Shown: positions 53,930 to 64,000 of the stretch, in pieces
Layout: the number at the start of each line of letters is the position of its first letter
Position numbering within the stretch: position 1 is the first letter of the stretch
From: Plesiocystis pacifica SIR-1
GTDB taxonomy: Bacteria > Myxococcota_A > Polyangia > Nannocystales > Nannocystaceae
Reading direction: 5' to 3'
Assembly: GCF_000170895.1 (NCBI RefSeq)
Contig: NZ_ABCS01000052.1
Span: forward strand, 1-64,000
DNA length: 64,000 nucleotides
Notes under the pieces: generated by a model
What the model was told of the DNA's origin: nothing
Databases searched by the model: none
The model's input: only the letters and a program-made list of their open reading frames with translations
Program-made: the position numbers and the translations under genes

Positions 53930-54402
53930 TCGTCCGAGCCCCCGAAGGCCTGCTCGCCATCGGCTTCGCCTTCGACGCCCGAGTCATCGACGCGGAGCTA
54001 TGCGCCGAGAGCAGCTGCGTCACCATCGGTGACCTCGGCCCCCTACGAGACCATCGAGGACGTCGTCCTCGTGCGCCTGAACGCTGGCGTGTACTGCCTC
54101 GAGACCCTCACCCTCGAGGACCACGCCCACGGCGGCTACGGTCGCCCCGCGGGAGCTCTCAAGGTCGTCTTACACCGTCGAAGACCGCGACTCGATGTGC
54201 GCGCGGGTCCGGGGAGGCGAGCTCTCCTACTTTGGCCACGTCGGACTTCAGCTGCTCGACAACGGCGCTGCTTCGGGAGCGCTCGCCTCGACCGGGGGGT
54301 CTCCGGCCGAGCCCAACATCCCGACATCGACGCGCTCATCGAAGCCAACTACCCGCGCGTGACCAACGGCGAGGGCCAGCCGCTCCGGGTCAACCCCGAG
54401 GG
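53930..54402 (+). pseudogene. Debris of an unknown gene with several frameshifts
   Basis: Protein-like stretches appear in turn in different frames on the plus strand: EGLLAIGFAFDARVIDAELC with AESSCVTIGDLGP, then ETIEDVVLVRLNAGVYCLET and LEDHAHGGYG, then TVEDRDSMCARVRGG with LSYFGHVGLQLLDNGA, then DIDALIEANYPRVTNGEG. No single frame covers them, and at least three indels are needed. The parent protein is not recognised; the pattern suggests a decayed envelope or calcium-related protein. Confidence 0.55.
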
Positions 54403-54403
54403 C

Positions 54404-54982
54404 CTACAGAGCAGCCAGGCGCGGAGCCAGCTTGAGCCATCGCAAAGCGGCAGCGCGGCTCATCACACAACGGGCCGTGAGCGGGGCATGGTGCCCAAGT
54501 AGCCGAAGCACGCGCGCCTTTTGGATGAGGTCACCGGCGATCACCACCGCCACCGGCCAGCCCTTCGCCTCACAGTGCGCGAGCAGAGCCCCGAGGGCCT
54601 CCGTCGCCTCGAGGCCGCTGATGCGCGGGGCCTTCTCGAGGTCGAGGTAGATGGCGCGCTCGCCCTCGACCTCGCTGTGCTCGATCAGGCCCTCGAGCAG
54701 CGCCCCCCAGGTCTCGGCGCCCTCGTACTCTTGGCGCCGCACACGGATGTGCCAGCAGCCGCCCGGCACGGCGAAGGCCCCGGATGCCAGGAGCCAGCCC
54801 GCGCCGCGCAGCACCGTCTGCGTCCGCGCAGCCGGAGAAGGCCGGGGCGGGAGCCCAACCAGCGCCGTCAGCGGCTGCGGGGGGAGATTCTCCGACACCA
54901 CAAAGTCCAGAGGACCGGTCTGAGTGGGGCTGAACACAGGGGACTTTTGCCACACCAAAGGGGCCCTCGGCACCTGGCTCAT
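54404..54982 (-). CDS. STAS-like domain protein, unknown
   Basis: The product is 192 aa. Residues 1-60 are proline-rich without structure. The C-terminal 110 residues (YLDLEKAPRISGLEATEALG, HCEAKGWPVAVVIAGDLIQK, LTARCVMSRAAALRWL) have the strand-helix rhythm of STAS domains as in anti-sigma factor antagonists, although the usual phosphorylated Ser position is not obvious. Family assignment is tentative. No anti-sigma factor is next to it. Confidence 0.6.
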   Translation of the reverse strand: MSQVPRAPLVWQKSPVFSPTQTGPLDFVVSENLPPQPLTALVGLPPRPSPAARTQTVLRGAGWLLASGAFAVPGGCWHIRVRRQEYEGAETWGALLEGLIEHSEVEGERAIYLDLEKAPRISGLEATEALGALLAHCEAKGWPVAVVIAGDLIQKARVLRLLGHHAPLTARCVMSRAAALRWLKLAPRLAAL

Positions 54983-55613
54983 GGATCAATAAATACTGGC
55001 TACAACACTGTTCATTGAGCCGTACCCAAAGGTTGGGAATTTCGGCGCCCCCGCTACAGGCAGGGCTTCACCCCACCACAGACTCTCGAATTGACGCACC
55101 GCATCGGCGAGAACACCCAGAATTGATCCCCCGAGACCCCAGCTCTCATGTAGCGACCGACCCAGCAGCGGGCTCATGCCCTGGCGTGCGAGCGAGGATC
55201 CCCAACCGGCGGCGGTGTTGGATGCTCCCGGTCGCGCAAGCGGGACGACGGCCGACCGCGCGATTTGCGATGAGCCTCACGGGAGGCATCCAGAGATCTC
55301 ACGCCTCATGACGTGCCGAGTGGCCGACCCTGGGTCGGGGTACGTAGACTCTGGACCTACACACAATGTGTCCGCGGGTGCCACGCATGGGCTGCGGGTT
55401 CCGCACGACACGGATGCTCGTTTTCGTTGAAACTGTAATCTACGCGTACGCGGCGCCTCTCGAGCGTCCATTTTTGGCAGAATCGAGGCGCCCAAGTGAT
55501 CGAAAATCGATCCAAAGGACCGCGGGAATCACGGATTACAGTGAGGATGAAAAATAGCCCTTGCCATAGATTCCAGTGAGACTGAAACTGAGAAGGCACC
55601 CCCGCGCGCCCCC
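54983..55613. other. 631-nt gap with dyads and a 19-nt direct repeat
   Basis: No gene is seen. The palindrome CCGACCC-T-GGGTCGG is at 55324-55338. A pair of direct repeats GATTaCAGTGAGgaTGAAA and GATTcCAGTGAGacTGAAA lies at 55534 and 55569, 35 nt apart and about 30 nt from the next gene start, as expected for operator sites. An inverted CTGTAATC is at 55433-55440. Composition is lower in GC than the genes. Confidence 0.5.
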
Positions 55614-56375
55614 ATGTCTCGTCGGTCCCACGTCTCGAAGCTCTACGCACCCCGAGTGCAGCTCGCTCGCGCGCGGATCACCGATGATCCCATGCTGGCT
55701 CGCGTGCTCACGCCTGACGCGGAATCGCGCCTCGTGCTGGCCTTTTTGATCCAGCTCAGCGCGCTCGGGCGTCACCTCTCGACGGCCCACGAGACCCTGA
55801 TTCAGCACATCACCCCGCGCTGCCGAGCGGTGGGTCGGGCGAAGCTCGGCCGCGAGCTGACCACCCGGGCACGGCGCGAGGCCGCCTACCGCGGAATGTC
55901 CGGCGAGGACCTCGAGGTCCTCGTGCCTCGGTGGAATCGCCACCACAGCCCCCAGCTGTGCATCGACACCCTGCTCGACGCCGCACCCACGGAGGCCATG
56001 CAGGCCTACCTCCGCGTCCACATGCGAAGCCTCGAGGGGCCCTTGCCCTTCGCCCTGCTCGCCATGGAGGTCGAGCTCGAGCACCTCGCCGCGCACCTCG
56101 GGCCCGCCCTCGAAGACGCCTGCGAGTCGGCTCTGGGTCCCGAGCTCGCCGGAGAGCTGGCCATCCTCGAGGGCTTCGCTCCCCGTCGGGGAAGTCAGAG
56201 CCTCGCCACCCTCGACCGCCTCTTGACCGAGGCCCCCGAGCTCGCCAAGGACCTCGCCCGCGCTGGCGCGAGCTCCCTCAGCGCCTTCATCGACATCCTC
56301 GATGATTGCGTATCCCGGGCCGAGAGCATCGCCGCCTACGGCCAGCTCCAGGCCCACCAGCCCCGCTCGGCCTAG
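55614..56375 (+). CDS. All-helical protein, unknown
   Basis: The product is 253 aa, start ATG 55614 (MSRRSHVSKLYAPRVQLARA). It is predicted to be all helical with many Leu/Ala/Glu and a few His residues (GRHLSTAHETLIQHITPRC, MEVELEHLAAHLGPALED), a pattern vaguely like haem-oxygenase-type iron enzymes, but no motif allows assignment. The direct repeats just upstream suggest specific regulation. It converges on the acyltransferase gene. Confidence 0.68.
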   Translation: MSRRSHVSKLYAPRVQLARARITDDPMLARVLTPDAESRLVLAFLIQLSALGRHLSTAHETLIQHITPRCRAVGRAKLGRELTTRARREAAYRGMSGEDLEVLVPRWNRHHSPQLCIDTLLDAAPTEAMQAYLRVHMRSLEGPLPFALLAMEVELEHLAAHLGPALEDACESALGPELAGELAILEGFAPRRGSQSLATLDRLLTEAPELAKDLARAGASSLSAFIDILDDCVSRAESIAAYGQLQAHQPRSA

Positions 56376-56405
56376 CAGTCGCCCACCCCTAGTGCCCTGT
56401 AACTG

Positions 56406-57263
56406 TCAGGACCTGCCCCGACGACGGCCGCTGCCCGCTCGCTCGGCCACGTAGGGGGGCGGCACGCAAAAACCTCCGCGCCCCTCGATCTCCGCGCGCA
56501 GGACCGCCCGCTCCCGGACCATCACCGCCCGCGTCGCGTCGCGCAGCCGCTCGGGATCGTTGCCGTAGTCCGCCGGATGCAGGGGCTCGAGCACGCGGAC
56601 GATCGGATAGATGAGCGCGTCGACACCAAATACGAAGCTCGCCCGGGGCAGGGCCTCCCGCGTCCCCTCCATGAGCACCGGCAGCACCGCCGCGTCGGCT
56701 TCGCACGCGAGCACGAAGGCCCCGATCTTGAAGGGCTGGATGTCGCCGCTCTCCGAGCGCGTCCCCTCCGGGAAGATCGCCACGGAATTGCCGAGCTCGA
56801 GGTGGCGGCGGCACTTGGCCATCATCTTCTTGCGGCTGTTCGGATCGCCGCGCTTGATGCCCACGTAGCCCGCCATCGCCATCATCCAACCGAGGAAGGG
56901 CACCGCGAACAGCTCGCGCTTGGCGACCCACCGAAACTGCTTGCGCAACGAAAACAGCGTGAGGATGTCCCCGCTCGACTGGTGGTTGCAGGCGAGCACG
57001 TAGGCCGTGTCCTCGCGCATGTGCTCCCCCCCCTCGACCTGGATCCGCCACAGCGACATCAGCTCGAGGTGGTTGGCCCAGGTGTAGGCGTACCAGTGGC
57101 TGAAGCGCCGGCGGCGATCGAAGGGCGTGATCAGCAGCCACGGGATCGCGACGGCAAACCAGAACACGGTGAGGCTGGCGACGAGGTAGAACCAAAACCA
57201 CGCCGAGAACAGCTTCATCCCGATCGAAGGGTCAGCGTCCTTGGCGTCCTCGCTCATGGCCAT
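56406..57263 (-). CDS. 1-acylglycerol-3-phosphate acyltransferase (PlsC family)
   Basis: The product is 285 aa from ATG 57263, preceded by a good GGAG site; another ATG six nt later is possible. One N-terminal membrane segment (SAWFWFYLVASLTVFWFAV) is followed by the catalytic NHQSSGDILTLF (HX4D), then GWMMAMAGYVGIKRGD, VAIFPEGTRSESG and LPVLMEGTREALP. It transfers a fatty acyl chain to lysophosphatidic acid or a related acceptor in phospholipid synthesis. Confidence 0.93.
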   Translation of the reverse strand: MAMSEDAKDADPSIGMKLFSAWFWFYLVASLTVFWFAVAIPWLLITPFDRRRRFSHWYAYTWANHLELMSLWRIQVEGGEHMREDTAYVLACNHQSSGDILTLFSLRKQFRWVAKRELFAVPFLGWMMAMAGYVGIKRGDPNSRKKMMAKCRRHLELGNSVAIFPEGTRSESGDIQPFKIGAFVLACEADAAVLPVLMEGTREALPRASFVFGVDALIYPIVRVLEPLHPADYGNDPERLRDATRAVMVRERAVLRAEIEGRGGFCVPPPYVAERAGSGRRRGRS

Positions 57264-57570
57264 CCTCGCTCCTCGGACCATGGTCAGAGTGTCCCACCAC
57301 AGCCGGCCCGCGGCACGCAGCGTGACGTGTCGGAGCGTTGAAATGCAATACGCTGCGCGCTTCGCAGACGGTACGTTGTGACCTTGCTGTCACGGCTTGT
57401 CAACGCGCGGCGTGCCGGAATGTCGGCCATTGACCAAGCCAGCGACCAAAGAGGGCGCGACGCCGACGCCGCCCTCTTCGGATGGCTACGAGACATGGAG
57501 TGATGGTGGAGGACCTTGCCCCCGCCCAAACTATCATCATTCGAATGGGATGACCCCATCAGAGGATGGC
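57264..57570. other. 307-nt gap with one hairpin
   Basis: It contains the acyltransferase promoter region and, toward 57571, a 9-bp inverted repeat AAGAGGGCG (57449-57457) and CGCCCTCTT (57470-57478) that could end the minus-strand gene at 57571-58446. TTGACC at 57429-57434 is a possible -35 box. No open frame looks coding. Confidence 0.4.
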
Positions 57571-58446
57571 TCAAAACGCGATACCGGCACCCTGCCATTG
57601 GACGCGCGCCGACTCGCCAGCCTTGCTCTTCTTCACGTCCAGGGCGATCAGCACGACCCCCGTCACGAGGGCGACTCCACCCACGGCCAATGCGGCGAAG
57701 CCACCGGGCTTGAAGTTCCGCTGGAAGCGAGGCTGATCGTCCAGCGGCCGCTCACCGACCACCACCAGCCCCACCCCGGCCCCAACACCCAGCAACCCAA
57801 CCACGCCCACACCAATCCCCGCGATCCCCAGCGTCCCCAGCTTCTTCTCGCCCGGCTCGCCGCCGTCCTCGCCGGCCTCGTCCTCGCCATCCTCGCCGGC
57901 CTCCTCCTCGCCGCCCGTATCCCCGGGCTCGACGACCGCGGGCACTTGGTGCTCGCGCGCGAGGTCGAGCATGTTCTCGACCTCCTCGCCGATCTGGGTG
58001 ACGAGCTCCGTGCGGGTGCACAGCGAGCAGTCGGACTGGCGGGCGCTACCCGAGACGATCTCGTCGCCGGTCTCCATGGACAGGCCGACCATGTAGCCGG
58101 GCTTTTCGGGATCGGAGGCGCGCTCGATGACGATGAGGATGACCGGATCGCGCGGGTCGCTGGTCGCCCGGAAGCCGGCGCCGTCTCGCTGGGTCTCGAG
58201 ATCGCCCTGGAGCTTGTCGGCGAGGGGGCCGCCCTCGCTGCCGAGGGCCTTGGCGTCGATCTCGAAGCCGACGGCGGGGGCCCGTTCGGGGGCGAGGGCC
58301 AAGCTAGCGAGGCTCGGAGCGGGCGGGACCTCGCCGAAGCCGTTGGCCGAGGCCTGCTGCGTGGGCGCGAGGAGTCCGAGCGCGAAGCTGGAGAGGGTCA
58401 ACAGCGAGACCAGGGAGGTCGAAGCGGAGCGGGCGGGCGAAGGCAT
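57571..58446 (-). CDS. Exported protein with two C-terminal membrane helices
   Basis: The product is 291 aa from ATG 58446 (MPSPARSASTSLVSLLTL), with a signal ending ASA. The middle 130 residues form a mixed domain (GFEIDAKALGSEGGPLADKL, RDPVILIVIERASDPEKPG) with CSLC, perhaps a disulfide. An acidic linker (GEEEAGEDGEDEAGEDGG) leads to two helices, GIAGIGVGVVGLLGVGAGVG and FAALAVGGVALVTGVVLIAL. It follows the tandem-kinase gene by about 160 nt on the same strand; such proteins often accompany myxobacterial kinases. Function unknown. Confidence 0.75.
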   Translation of the reverse strand: MPSPARSASTSLVSLLTLSSFALGLLAPTQQASANGFGEVPPAPSLASLALAPERAPAVGFEIDAKALGSEGGPLADKLQGDLETQRDGAGFRATSDPRDPVILIVIERASDPEKPGYMVGLSMETGDEIVSGSARQSDCSLCTRTELVTQIGEEVENMLDLAREHQVPAVVEPGDTGGEEEAGEDGEDEAGEDGGEPGEKKLGTLGIAGIGVGVVGLLGVGAGVGLVVVGERPLDDQPRFQRNFKPGGFAALAVGGVALVTGVVLIALDVKKSKAGESARVQWQGAGIAF

Positions 58447-58604
58447 GGGAACTCGGCGACGCACGGCAGGTGGGTCAGCAAACAACGAATGGCCAGCCGT
58501 GGCAAGTCGCGCGGGGGCGGAGCGCGAGGGCCTGCAGGGGCGTGTTCGAGCCGAAACGGGCTCGAAACACGATTCCGAGCCTGGAGCGGGGCTCGCTTCG
58601 GGGC

Positions 58605-60788
<2,184 letters not shown>

Positions 60789-61433
60789 GCGCGCTGCTCC
60801 GGGCTCATGTAGCCGACCTTGCCGAACACGACGCCCGGGAGGGTCAGGCTGGCCTTGAGGCTGGAGGTCGCCAGGCCGAAGTCCGCGAGACGGACCGCAC
60901 CTGCCCAATCGATCAGCATGTTCGAGGGCGAGACGTCGCGGTGGACCAGCCCGAGGCCCGGGAAGGTGTGGGCGTAGTGCAGACCGCGCAAAACCTCGCG
61001 GATCACGTAGACGGCCAGGGACACGGGGAACGCCCGCCCGACCTCGGCGCAGCGATCCCACACGTCGGCCAGGTCACGACCCTCGATGGCCTCCATCGCG
61101 ATGTAGAGCTGCCCGTCGATCTCGCCAGCCGCGCGGACGTCCACGATGTTGTTGTGGTGCAGGCGCACCACCAGCCGCGCTTCGTCGAGAAAGCGGGTCC
61201 TGTAGTCGTGATCGGGCAGGTTGGCCCGCAGCAGCTTGACCGCGCACATCCGGGCCAGAGGACCAGAGCCCACCCCCGCGAGGTAGACCGTCGCCATGCC
61301 GCCCTCGCCGAGGGCAGCCAGGAGCGTGAGGTCCCCGAGAACCCGCGGCGGATCGAGCCGCTCGAGCGCGCCCATGACCATGCGCCGGACGCTACCACGG
61401 CGGGGCCGATTGCGAGTAGACTTTGCCGGCCTC

Positions 61434-62753
61434 ATGCCCGACTCGCAGCAAGCGCGCACGGCCCCGGGGATCCTCTACTACGACCCCAACCCGACGACCG
61501 CGAAGCTGGCCACCGCCAGCCTCCGGCTCGCGGGCTATGAGGTCTACAACGCGTCGGGCCAACGCGACGCCGTCGCGATGTTCAAGCTCCACGGAGCCAG
61601 CGGTGACAACACGATCGTCGCCCTGCTCCTGGACGCCTCCACCGACCCGGCCATCAGCGCCGGGGTGCTGCGCGACCTCGTTCGCCTGCCCGGTGCCGCC
61701 GACATCCCGGGGATCCTGATCGTCAGCCGACGCAACCCCAACCCCATCCCGGCCGCGGCCGCCCTGCCCACGGTCCGCCGCCCCTTCTCCAGCCCGGCCC
61801 TCTTGAAGGTGGTCAACGCCACCGTCGGCTCCGTGGACTCCGCGCGCCTGCCCTCGGACATGGACGCGATCCCCGATCAGCGCCAGGTCCAGCTCCAGCG
61901 TCTGCTGGAGAAGCACTTCCCAGGCACGAGCCTCGAGGACGAGGCGATCGCGGGCCTGCTGCGCGACCTCGAAGGCTCGGAGGAGCTGCCCAAGCCGGCC
62001 GGCGCCCAGTCGATGACCATCGACCTCGCGGCGACCCGGCTCGCCTCGGTGCTCGAGATGCTCAGTGACGACGGCGTGACGGGCGTGCTCAGCCTCCAGT
62101 CCGACGGCCGCGAGTCCCGGCTGCACCTCGACGGCGGCAAGCTCCGCCTCGCCGAGTACTACGGCGACGACGAGGACCTCAAGCTCGGCCGCTTCGTGGT
62201 CGAGGGCGGGTTCATGCGCGACGACGAGCTCGAGGCCTTCATCCGCAACCGCGACCCGCAAAATCGCCCCTTGGGCCAGCGCCTGGTCGAGGCCGGCTTC
62301 ATCACCCCCGGCGAGCTCGCCCAGGTGCTGATCGCCCAGGCCCGCGAGATTACCTGTCACTTGCTGACCTTCAACGAGGGCGCCGCGGGTTTTTGCCCGC
62401 TCGAGAAGCTCGAGGCCATCGCCGCCAGCGGGGCCGAGGCCGGCAAGGTCGCCCTCCCGGTGTCCGAGGCCCTCCTCGACGGCCTGCGCCGCATCGACGA
62501 GAACGCGACCATGGGCCCGCACATGCCCGACGTCGACGACGTGTTCGTGCGCGACGACGCCAAGGTCAGCCGCATGGCCCGGGAAGTCCTCGCCAAGGAA
62601 GAGCTCGACGTGCTCGAGCTGGTCAACGGACGCAACTCCGTCAAAGAGATCGCCCGACGCACGCGCACGGGCACCTTCGCCGTGGCGCGCATCGTCTACC
62701 GCCTCAGCAAGTCGAACATCGTGCGCAGGCGCGTGACGCCCATCACGGTCTGA
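61434..62753 (+). CDS. Receiver-like protein with DUF4388/PATAN domain
   Basis: The product is 439 aa from ATG 61434 (MPDSQQARTAPGILYYDPNP). Residues 10-125 look like a receiver-like fold. After a linker, DUF4388/PATAN appears at about 195-330 (LASVLEMLSDDGVTGVLSLQ, HLDGGKLRLAEYYGDDEDLK, LGQRLVEAGFITPGELAQVL). The C-terminus has helix-turn-like segments (ELDVLELVNGRNSVKEIAR, ARIVYRLSKSNIVRRR). Such proteins are common adaptors in myxobacterial signalling. It is divergent from the kinase gene. Confidence 0.85.
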   Translation: MPDSQQARTAPGILYYDPNPTTAKLATASLRLAGYEVYNASGQRDAVAMFKLHGASGDNTIVALLLDASTDPAISAGVLRDLVRLPGAADIPGILIVSRRNPNPIPAAAALPTVRRPFSSPALLKVVNATVGSVDSARLPSDMDAIPDQRQVQLQRLLEKHFPGTSLEDEAIAGLLRDLEGSEELPKPAGAQSMTIDLAATRLASVLEMLSDDGVTGVLSLQSDGRESRLHLDGGKLRLAEYYGDDEDLKLGRFVVEGGFMRDDELEAFIRNRDPQNRPLGQRLVEAGFITPGELAQVLIAQAREITCHLLTFNEGAAGFCPLEKLEAIAASGAEAGKVALPVSEALLDGLRRIDENATMGPHMPDVDDVFVRDDAKVSRMAREVLAKEELDVLELVNGRNSVKEIARRTRTGTFAVARIVYRLSKSNIVRRRVTPITV

Positions 62754-62783
62754 GCCCCGTCGACCTCGAGCCCGCCAGCCGCC

Positions 62784-63302
62784 ATGCCCATCTCTCCGCC
62801 CAAAGTCTCCCCGCCCAAGGTCGGCACCGGACTGGGAGGCGGAGCGCCCGTGGTCAAGGCGAGCTGGAAGTCGGCGCTGCTCATCGACCCGGACGAGGAA
62901 AACCGCGAGCGCGTGGCTCGGATCCTCCGCGAGGCCGCGGATCAGGTCAGCGAGAGCGAGCAGGAGCTCGCCATCCAGGAGGCGACCAACGGGACCGCGG
63001 CCTGGGCCCTCGTCGAGCGCACCCGGCCCGACCTCATCGTCGCCGAGATCTTGCTCGAGGGCATGAACGGCCTCCAGCTCCTGCGCCGGCTCAAGGAGCG
63101 CTACACGGACCAGGCGCCCCGCGTGATGTTCGTGACCTACATGAGCCACGAGGTCGATCGCTACTGGGCCCTGCGCAATGGTGCGACGGCCTTCGTCATC
63201 AAGCCCTACGAAGACGACTTCCTGCGCGACCGGAGCATCAAGCTCCTGCGCGAAGACGACAACATGGGCCTCGACGGCAACTGGCCGCCGTCACTCAGCT
63301 GA
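62784..63302 (+). CDS. Receiver-domain protein with Glu at the phosphorylation site
   Basis: The product is 172 aa with a Pro/Lys N-terminal tail, then a receiver fold: KSALLIDPDEENRERVARIL, the expected phospho-Asp loop as LIVAEILLEGMNGLQLLRRL where Glu occupies the Asp position, RVMFVTYMSH (switch Thr) and AFVIKPYED (Lys). The other receiver residues are kept. A Glu can mimic the phosphorylated state, so this may be a constitutively active or pseudo-receiver. No output domain. It starts 30 nt after the DUF4388 gene. Confidence 0.85.
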   Translation: MPISPPKVSPPKVGTGLGGGAPVVKASWKSALLIDPDEENRERVARILREAADQVSESEQELAIQEATNGTAAWALVERTRPDLIVAEILLEGMNGLQLLRRLKERYTDQAPRVMFVTYMSHEVDRYWALRNGATAFVIKPYEDDFLRDRSIKLLREDDNMGLDGNWPPSLS

Positions 63303-63319
63303 GGCCGCGAGCATCAGCC

Positions 63320-63712
63320 ATGTCCGAGCAATCTGGAACGGTCACACGAGGCGTCCGCGTCCGGGTTCTGGCGCGCTACATCAAAGAGCGCTCCAACCCC
63401 GAGGACGGGCTGTGGTTCTTCGCCTACCGCGTCGAGATCGCCAACGTCGGCGAGTCCAAGGTCCAGCTGATCAGCCGGCACTGGATCATCACCGACGGCG
63501 ACGGCCACGTCGAAGAAGTCCGGGGGCCCGGCGTGGTCGGGGAGCAACCGCTGCTCGCGCCCGGTCAGAGCTTCGAGTACACCTCGGCCTGCCCGCTGCC
63601 GACGCCCTTTGGGACCATGCACGGCAGCTATCAGATGATCGACGAAGAGGGCGAGCGCTTTGACGCGACCATCGCTCCCTTCGCGCTCAGCTTGCCGAAC
63701 TTGATTAACTGA
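63320..63712 (+). CDS. apaG: ApaG family protein
   Basis: The product is 130 aa, the family length, from ATG 63320. Typical features are WFFAYRVEIANVGESKVQLI, SRHWIITDGDGHVEEVRGPG, VVGEQPLLAPGQSFEYTSA and MHGSYQM, an Fn3-like beta sandwich. ApaG was linked to cobalt resistance and to diadenosine tetraphosphate metabolism in enterobacteria; its precise role is not settled. It is 17 nt downstream of the receiver protein on the same strand. Confidence 0.95.
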   Translation: MSEQSGTVTRGVRVRVLARYIKERSNPEDGLWFFAYRVEIANVGESKVQLISRHWIITDGDGHVEEVRGPGVVGEQPLLAPGQSFEYTSACPLPTPFGTMHGSYQMIDEEGERFDATIAPFALSLPNLIN

Positions 63713-63772
63713 GCGCACTCGGCGGGTTTAATTGAACGCCGTCGCGGTGGTTATCTCGGGCTCGATTGAGCT

Positions 63773-63887
63773 TGGTGAATCGGTACTGGCCAGATTCACC
63801 ACCAACGATGGGATTGGAACACACCTGCGAAGGTGTCCCAATGTGGACCGGTATGACGCGCAGGAGCATCAGCATTGTCTGATGCTC
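63773..63887. other. Three consecutive hairpins in non-coding DNA
   Basis: Three stems follow each other downstream of apaG: TGGTGAATC (63773-63781) with GATTCACCA (63793-63801); ATTGGAACACACC (63813-63825) with GGTGTCCCAAT (63832-63842), one mismatch and one bulge; GAGCATCAG (63864-63872) with CTGATGCTC (63879-63887). The spacing and density suggest a structured RNA or a regulatory island, not a gene. Confidence 0.5.
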
Positions 63888-63905
63888 GCACCGATGCGCC
63901 GATCT

Positions 63906-63975
63906 TTCCCAGTCCCTGTCTATTTGGGCCGTCGCGGACGACGCCACGCCCTCCCTGCCCCACGTCCGCGACTCA
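63906..63975 (-). repeat. Diverged copy of the 28.8 kb hairpin element
   Basis: The core hairpin GTCGCGGACG (63931-63940), a 22-nt loop identical to the array copies, then CGTCCGCGAC (63963-63972) recurs here, with the T-A pair of the array stem changed to C-G on both arms. The right half of the second palindrome also recurs (TTCCCAGTCCCTGTCTATTT). The element ends with TCA (63973-63975), the TGA of a minus-strand frame entering from the right edge. Confidence 0.85.
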
Positions 63976-64000
63976 GAGCAGCAACGAATCCACGCCCCCG

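Noticed and set aside
63713-63905. tRNA or rRNA gene downstream of apaG
   Set aside because: No cloverleaf pairs, T-loop or anticodon arrangement could be fitted to the hairpins.
63705-63947. Small frame downstream of apaG on the minus strand
   Set aside because: It covers hairpins and the repeat element and has no protein-like composition; its first residues only mirror the repeat.

Overview
The window is a 64 kb, very GC-rich and densely coded piece of chromosome, almost certainly from a myxobacterium (Myxococcota). The lineage is inferred from a combination of traits: several Ser/Thr protein kinases, many acidic or Cys-rich lipoproteins with short repeat modules, FG-GAP and thrombospondin-3-like surface proteins, a MYXO-CTERM type C-terminal tail on a trypsin-like protease, and DUF4388 receiver proteins. 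A Nannocystis/Plesiocystis-type genus would fit, but nothing here proves the genus. I see no rRNA, tRNA, IS element, CRISPR array or prophage.

Layout. 1-6.6 kb: the right-hand part of an LCP-family cell-wall ligase gene, a TerB-like protein, a CRTAC1-type FG-GAP lipoprotein, the t6A enzyme TsaC/Sua5, a metal-binding lipoprotein, a proline-rich membrane protein and a two-CxxCH lipoprotein. 6.7-11.3 kb (minus strand): the translation block rpsB-tsf, an intrinsic terminator, pyrH, frr, a Cys-rich lipoprotein and rbfA. 11.7-28.7 kb: lipoproteins, a TMTC-like membrane/TPR protein, a kinase with a Ser/Asp/Glu/Thr stalk, an intradiol-dioxygenase-like Tat lipoprotein, an HTH plus EgtD-like methyltransferase, trpS, a patatin and a second kinase. 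28.8-29.1 kb: an array of alternating palindromic hairpins with an 84 bp period, of which a diverged copy with a compensatory base-pair change lies at 63.9 kb. 29.1-33.5 kb: an apparent operon of lipoprotein, sigma factor, TPR protein, envelope protein and MYXO-CTERM protease. 33.6-42.8 kb: an ExbD-like protein, a POT transporter, a LuxR-type response regulator, a coiled-coil protein, a DacB-type D,D-carboxypeptidase and a von Willebrand A lipoprotein with a collagen-like GDQ repeat. 42.9-50.5 kb: an unknown protein followed by SGNH, MBOAT, SGNH and an AMP-forming adenylation enzyme, a probable envelope acylation system. 50.5-53.9 kb: a second sigma/TPR/envelope-protein cassette that also holds a pilin-like lipoprotein. 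54-58 kb: pseudogene debris, a STAS-like protein, a PlsC-type acyltransferase and envelope proteins. 58.6-63.7 kb: a tandem-kinase gene split by an apparent one-base deletion, two receiver-domain proteins and apaG.

Themes. Envelope building and signalling dominate: LCP ligase, DacB, acylation cluster, PlsC, TMTC-like protein, kinases, and two sigma-factor cassettes of similar design. The most interesting candidates are the SGNH-MBOAT-SGNH-adenylation cluster without a visible carrier protein, the two sigma/TPR/envelope cassettes that share an identical 8-nt gene overlap, and the hairpin array. Several genes are broken: FG-GAP at 16.9-17.8 kb, a GNAT gene with an in-frame TAG after trpS, debris at 53.9-54.4 kb, and the tandem kinase.
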